Positions 60,626-64,000 of a stretch of 64,000 nucleotides of DNA are shown here, one piece after another (positions within the stretch are counted from its first letter, which is position 1; each line of letters begins with the position of its first letter). A model generated the notes under the pieces. It was not told where the DNA came from. It searched no databases and worked only from the letters and a program-made list of their open reading frames with translations. The stretch is from Pseudalkalibacillus sp045920555. GTDB lineage: Bacteria > Bacillota > Bacilli > Bacillales > Fictibacillaceae. The DNA lies in NCBI RefSeq assembly GCF_045920555.1, contig NZ_CP174509.1:1116001-1180000 (forward strand). Direction: 5' to 3'. A program made the translations under genes and the position numbers.

Positions 60626-62568
60626 GTGGTACTGTGCTGGTAGTGGGATACGGAATGCTCGCTGAAAAAGTTTATGAAAAACTGAACATGGATTTTAAAG
60701 TCATACGTCACGTATCAATCGGAGAAGATGTGCCAGAAATGACCGAATTGGTCCTCGTTTTACACGATACGTGGGTACCCTTTATACACCAGCAGGCAGA
60801 AGATGTGCTCCGGCAGCTGCGTATTCCTTGGTTGAGAGGGTTCCTTTCATTCGGTGAAGGTGTGGTCGGCCCGCTTGTCCAATCCGACCAGGAAGGATGC
60901 TCTTATTGTGCTGACACACGTCTAATGATGGCTGGTCGTGAAACTCCGGAGATGTGGGGGTTGAGGGAACGACAAATGACAAAGCAAGACGGTCTTCCTC
61001 CTGATGCCTGGTCTTCCAACATGGGACTTCTGCAACTTGCCCACCTGATTGAAAGGGAAGCGAAAAAGGTGTTGGAAGGGGAATGTACACAGTCTGCCGA
61101 TTATATCTATTTAATGAATCTGAAAACGTTGGATGGGTCATGGCGGTTCATTTTACCTGAAGCTGTATGTCCGGTCTGCAGCAATCTGCCCGAAGACACA
61201 GAACAAGATGCCAGGATCACCCTGAAACCGAGTCCAAAGGTAAGTCAGACCGGTTTTCGAACAAGGTCGATGGATGACCTGAAGACGGTTTTAGAGAAGG
61301 ATTACTTCAATACCCGGACAGGGATGACGAATCACAAAATGTACGATTCCGTAACGTTGTTTGCCGATGTCATCGTGAACCTTCCACTTTTCAACAGGAG
61401 TGAGGGGACAGGAGGGAGGACGCATTCCTATAAGCTGAGTGAAATGACCGGGATCCTAGAAGCATTGGAACGCTCATGCGGAATCGCTGCCCGCGGAAAG
61501 AGGACCGTGGTTTTTGACAGTTATCGGAATCTTGGACACCAGGCACTGCATCCGTTGGAGGTCGGCGTCCATGAGGATGAACATTACGACAAGCCAGATT
61601 TTCCATACCAAAAGTTCGACCCTGATCGGAAAATGAACTGGGTATGGGGCCACTCGTTTATACAAGACCGTCCACTCCTTGTTCCTGAACTGCTTGCCTA
61701 TTACAGCATGGGATGCGGGGATGGATTTGTCTATGAAACATCGAATGGGTGTGCACTAGGTGGCAGCTTGGAGGAAGCGATTTTTTATGGAATCATGGAA
61801 GTCGTTGAACGTGATGCCTTTTTGATAACCTGGTATGCCCAGCTGAACCTTCCTCGCTTGGATCCTTATTCAGCGGATGACAAAGAACTCCATCTGATGA
61901 TCGAACGGTTGAGGGAGATCGGCGGATATGAACTTCATCTGTATAACGCCACGTTGGAGCATGGGATACCGAGCGTTTGGGCTTTGGTCAAAAACTCGAA
62001 GCAAAGAGGTATGAACCTCCTCTGTGCAGCGGGTGCCCACCTCGATCCGGTTAAAGCGGTGAAGAGCGCCGTTTATGAACTGGCAGGGATGGTGATGTCG
62101 CTCGAAGAAAAATTTGAATCGCATAAGAGCGAATATGTGAAGTTGTATCACGATTCCTCCTGTGTAAAAACGATGGATGATCATGGTATGCTGTACGGAT
62201 TGAAAGAAGCTGAAGAACGGCTCAAGTTTTTACTGGATGGGGACCGCCTGATACAGACATTTGCTGAAGCATTCCAATGGAAGACCCATCACCATGACTT
62301 GACGGAAGATCTGAAGGAAGTCCTCCAGGCATTCAAGAAATTGGAGCTTGATGTGATCGTAGTGGATCAGACGACAGCTGAAATCAGGCGGAATGGTCTA
62401 CATTGCGTAAAAGTCCTGATTCCGGGCATGCTGCCGATGACTTTCGGCCATGACCTCATCCGGGTGAAAGGTTTGCAACGCGTTTTGACAGTACCAGAAG
62501 AGCTTGGCTATTGCGAACAACCGCTGAAGTACGATCAGCTCAATCCAAATCCACATCCGTTCCCGTAA
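60622..62568 (+). CDS. hcaD: TOMM cyclodehydratase, C-D fusion (E1-like + YcaO)
   Basis: GTG 60622 overlaps the F gene stop; AAAGGAGG lies upstream. 648 residues. The N-terminal C-domain is E1-like and short, with a tetra-Cys zinc site (Cys93, Cys96 in GCSYC; Cys183, Cys186 in VCPVC), and lacks a leader-binding domain, consistent with F-protein dependence. The YcaO domain starts near residue 235, with ATP-binding blocks KLSEMTGILEALERSCG (about 272-288) and LEEAIFYGIMEVVERDAF (about 382-399), and the proline-rich end NPNPHPFP that caps the active site in this family. It cyclises Cys/Ser to azolines using ATP. Confidence 0.93.
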   Translation: MSGTVLVVGYGMLAEKVYEKLNMDFKVIRHVSIGEDVPEMTELVLVLHDTWVPFIHQQAEDVLRQLRIPWLRGFLSFGEGVVGPLVQSDQEGCSYCADTRLMMAGRETPEMWGLRERQMTKQDGLPPDAWSSNMGLLQLAHLIEREAKKVLEGECTQSADYIYLMNLKTLDGSWRFILPEAVCPVCSNLPEDTEQDARITLKPSPKVSQTGFRTRSMDDLKTVLEKDYFNTRTGMTNHKMYDSVTLFADVIVNLPLFNRSEGTGGRTHSYKLSEMTGILEALERSCGIAARGKRTVVFDSYRNLGHQALHPLEVGVHEDEHYDKPDFPYQKFDPDRKMNWVWGHSFIQDRPLLVPELLAYYSMGCGDGFVYETSNGCALGGSLEEAIFYGIMEVVERDAFLITWYAQLNLPRLDPYSADDKELHLMIERLREIGGYELHLYNATLEHGIPSVWALVKNSKQRGMNLLCAAGAHLDPVKAVKSAVYELAGMVMSLEEKFESHKSEYVKLYHDSSCVKTMDDHGMLYGLKEAEERLKFLLDGDRLIQTFAEAFQWKTHHHDLTEDLKEVLQAFKKLELDVIVVDQTTAEIRRNGLHCVKVLIPGMLPMTFGHDLIRVKGLQRVLTVPEELGYCEQPLKYDQLNPNPHPFP

Positions 62569-62589
62569 CCGGCGAGAGGAGGCTGAAAG

Positions 62590-64000
62590 GTGAACCTTGA
62601 TGAATTTCTCCACAATCTACATTATGACATCGATCAGGTGAAGCCTCCAGATTTTGATATAGACTGGGAGGATGCACCGCTGCCGTATAAACTTTATCGT
62701 GATCTGCCAACTATACCGCTATCTACTGGACCTCCGCTGACAGAGCCTGACGGGAAGACAGAGGTATCGCGCGAAACCATCGGCCAATTTCTCTGGCATG
62801 CTTATGGACTTTCCCAATTGTCGGAGTCAATCTATATGGATTCATCTGACCTCCTGCAACAATTACGGCGTTTCGTTCCCTCGGGCGGTGGATTGTATCC
62901 GAATGAAGTGTACGTCTATTTAAAAGTAGAAGGGCTTGCCGATGGGGTCTACCATTTTGATGCCGCCCATCATAGACTTGTAATGCTCAGGGAAGGGAAT
63001 TACGACAGCTATCTCAACCAATCGCTTGGTGAGCGCTGTGATGTTAAGAATAGTTTCGGAGCGGTTTTCGTGACGACGATGTTCTGGAAAAACTTTTTCA
63101 AGTACAATAATTTTGCGTATCGTTTGCAAGGGCTCGATGCAGGTGCGTTAATCGGCCAGCTTCTTGAATTGGGGAAACGCTTCGGGTACTCGTCCTATGT
63201 GTTTTTCCAATTCCTCGACCGTGCCGTCAACCATTTATTAGGAGTGAATGGGGAGGAGGAAAGTGTCTACGCCGTCATCCCTTTATCCCTCGAACCGGAA
63301 ATCGAGTTGTCGGAAGGAAAGAGCGCCATTACGGCTGAGGAACTGATCAATTTCATGCCGAAGCTTGAAACCGACCATTTTAACCGATCGAAAAATATCC
63401 TGGACTATCCATTGATTACGCAAATGAATGAAGCTGCGATGATTGACTCGACAAGATGCTTTTCAACTTTAAAAAGTACGGAAACTGTTAAAGATGAGAG
63501 GCAAAACATCTATCTACCCCAAAATGACCGGCTAGACTATGATTTTACAACCGTTTGCCGCAAACGCTACTCACCTGATATGGATTTTGCCATGAAAAAT
63601 ATCACGAAACAGGAGTTATCAATCCTCCTTCAAGAAGCCGCAATGGATTTTGTTTATAAAAGTGATGCAGGTGATTCCGACGACAGGATCGAGCTATATG
63701 GCTGTTTTTACAATGTAGAAGATATTCCGAATGGGGCGTATCGCTACGATTCCGTTAACCATTTTCTTGAGCTGATCCAGCCGGGGGATTTACGTCTTCG
63801 TTTGCAGTCCGGGATGACGGCTCATAACGTGAATCTCTATCAAGTGCGGATCTGCCTGCATATCGTCGGTTCAGCTGATCATTTAAAAGAGGACTTGGGT
63901 TACCGGGGTTACCGGATCCAACAGATGAAAGCCGGGATGCTCATGCAGCGCCTGCTATTAGGCGCATCAGCACTCGATATGGGAGGACACCCATTACTTG
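62590..64000 (+). CDS. hcaB: SagB-type azoline dehydrogenase, 3' end outside the window
   Basis: GTG 62590 follows gagaggagg; 470 codons are open to the window end. Two nitroreductase-like FMN domains are visible: the first with FVPSGGGLYPNEVYVYL and YRLQGLDAGALIGQLLELGKRFGYSS, the second starting at CRKRYSPDMDF and reaching QMKAGMLMQRLLLGASALDMGG. It would oxidise azolines to thiazoles with FMN. It lies 21 bp after the cyclodehydratase gene in the same operon. Further cluster genes (transport, immunity, protease) may lie beyond the window. Confidence 0.9.
   Translation, partial: MNLDEFLHNLHYDIDQVKPPDFDIDWEDAPLPYKLYRDLPTIPLSTGPPLTEPDGKTEVSRETIGQFLWHAYGLSQLSESIYMDSSDLLQQLRRFVPSGGGLYPNEVYVYLKVEGLADGVYHFDAAHHRLVMLREGNYDSYLNQSLGERCDVKNSFGAVFVTTMFWKNFFKYNNFAYRLQGLDAGALIGQLLELGKRFGYSSYVFFQFLDRAVNHLLGVNGEEESVYAVIPLSLEPEIELSEGKSAITAEELINFMPKLETDHFNRSKNILDYPLITQMNEAAMIDSTRCFSTLKSTETVKDERQNIYLPQNDRLDYDFTTVCRKRYSPDMDFAMKNITKQELSILLQEAAMDFVYKSDAGDSDDRIELYGCFYNVEDIPNGAYRYDSVNHFLELIQPGDLRLRLQSGMTAHNVNLYQVRICLHIVGSADHLKEDLGYRGYRIQQMKAGMLMQRLLLGASALDMGGHPLL

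Noticed and set aside
1..64000. tRNA, rRNA, phage or plasmid-origin genes
   Set aside because: None recognised on either strand by eye; a covariance-model scan would be needed to exclude small RNAs.

Overview
The window reads as chromosomal DNA of a spore-former-type Bacillaceae bacterium (low GC, strong GGAGG ribosome binding sites, frequent TTG/GTG starts, rho-independent terminators). Family-level signs are YndM/DUF2512, YozQ/DUF4025, DUF3231, an Fbp-like Fur-regulated peptide, a B. subtilis-type PhoD, AadK, YdeI and a heterocycloanthracin-type RiPP cluster. No rRNA, tRNA, phage or CRISPR locus was seen. The genus cannot be fixed from the sequence alone.

Layout. 1-1.0 kb: right part of a decayed IS3-family element. 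1.1-11.9 kb: LacI regulator with its palindromic operator, a broken PAS gene, AadK-like adenylyltransferase, GNATs, EamA transporter, an APC permease fused in frame to an Ada-type regulator, DUF421, cyanophycinase. 12-22 kb: haloperoxidase-like PAP2 protein, lone UDP-glucose-dehydrogenase N-domain, L,D-transpeptidase, class-III aminotransferase plus RpiR regulator plus OFA-type MFS transporter, PEP carboxylase. 21.8-22.4 kb: a block of dispersed non-coding repeats. 22.4-30 kb: ArsR/SRPBCC pair, MarR/DUF3147, PhzF, DUF523 and many broken genes. 30-36.6 kb: secreted GH18 protein with three near-identical inactive NlpC/P60-like repeats, a metalloprotease-like lipoprotein, and an AAA ATPase-TPR-RDD membrane module. 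36.6-44.7 kb: gene debris, GNATs, YdeI, UppP, DedA, AlkZ/YcaQ-like protein, DUF4931. 44.8-46.6 kb: TPP riboswitch, dead SDR gene, thiM. 47-56.6 kb: PhoD, LD-carboxypeptidase, 5'-nucleotidase, two broken CBO0543-like genes, Fbp-like peptide, two DUF3231 paralogues. 56.9-64 kb: subtilase, then a TOMM (thiazole/oxazole-modified peptide) cluster: Cys-rich precursor, F protein, C-D cyclodehydratase and a SagB-type dehydrogenase cut by the window end.

Two features stand out. First, the TOMM cluster is complete enough to predict a poly-thiazole peptide with Cys spaced mainly every four residues (CFGx then CGGx). An F protein supplies leader recognition to a C-D fusion, and an oxidase follows. Second, three intergenic regions (5.1, 42.6 and 48.95 kb) carry degenerate arrays with the same ~20-21 bp period. 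They look like one family of helically phased repeats that I cannot assign to a named class.

The window is also unusually rich in disrupted genes, about fifteen, broken by single-base indels or stop codons. Long core genes (ppc, phoD, uppP, thiM, the TOMM genes) are intact, which points to gene decay more than uniform sequencing error; this remains an inference.
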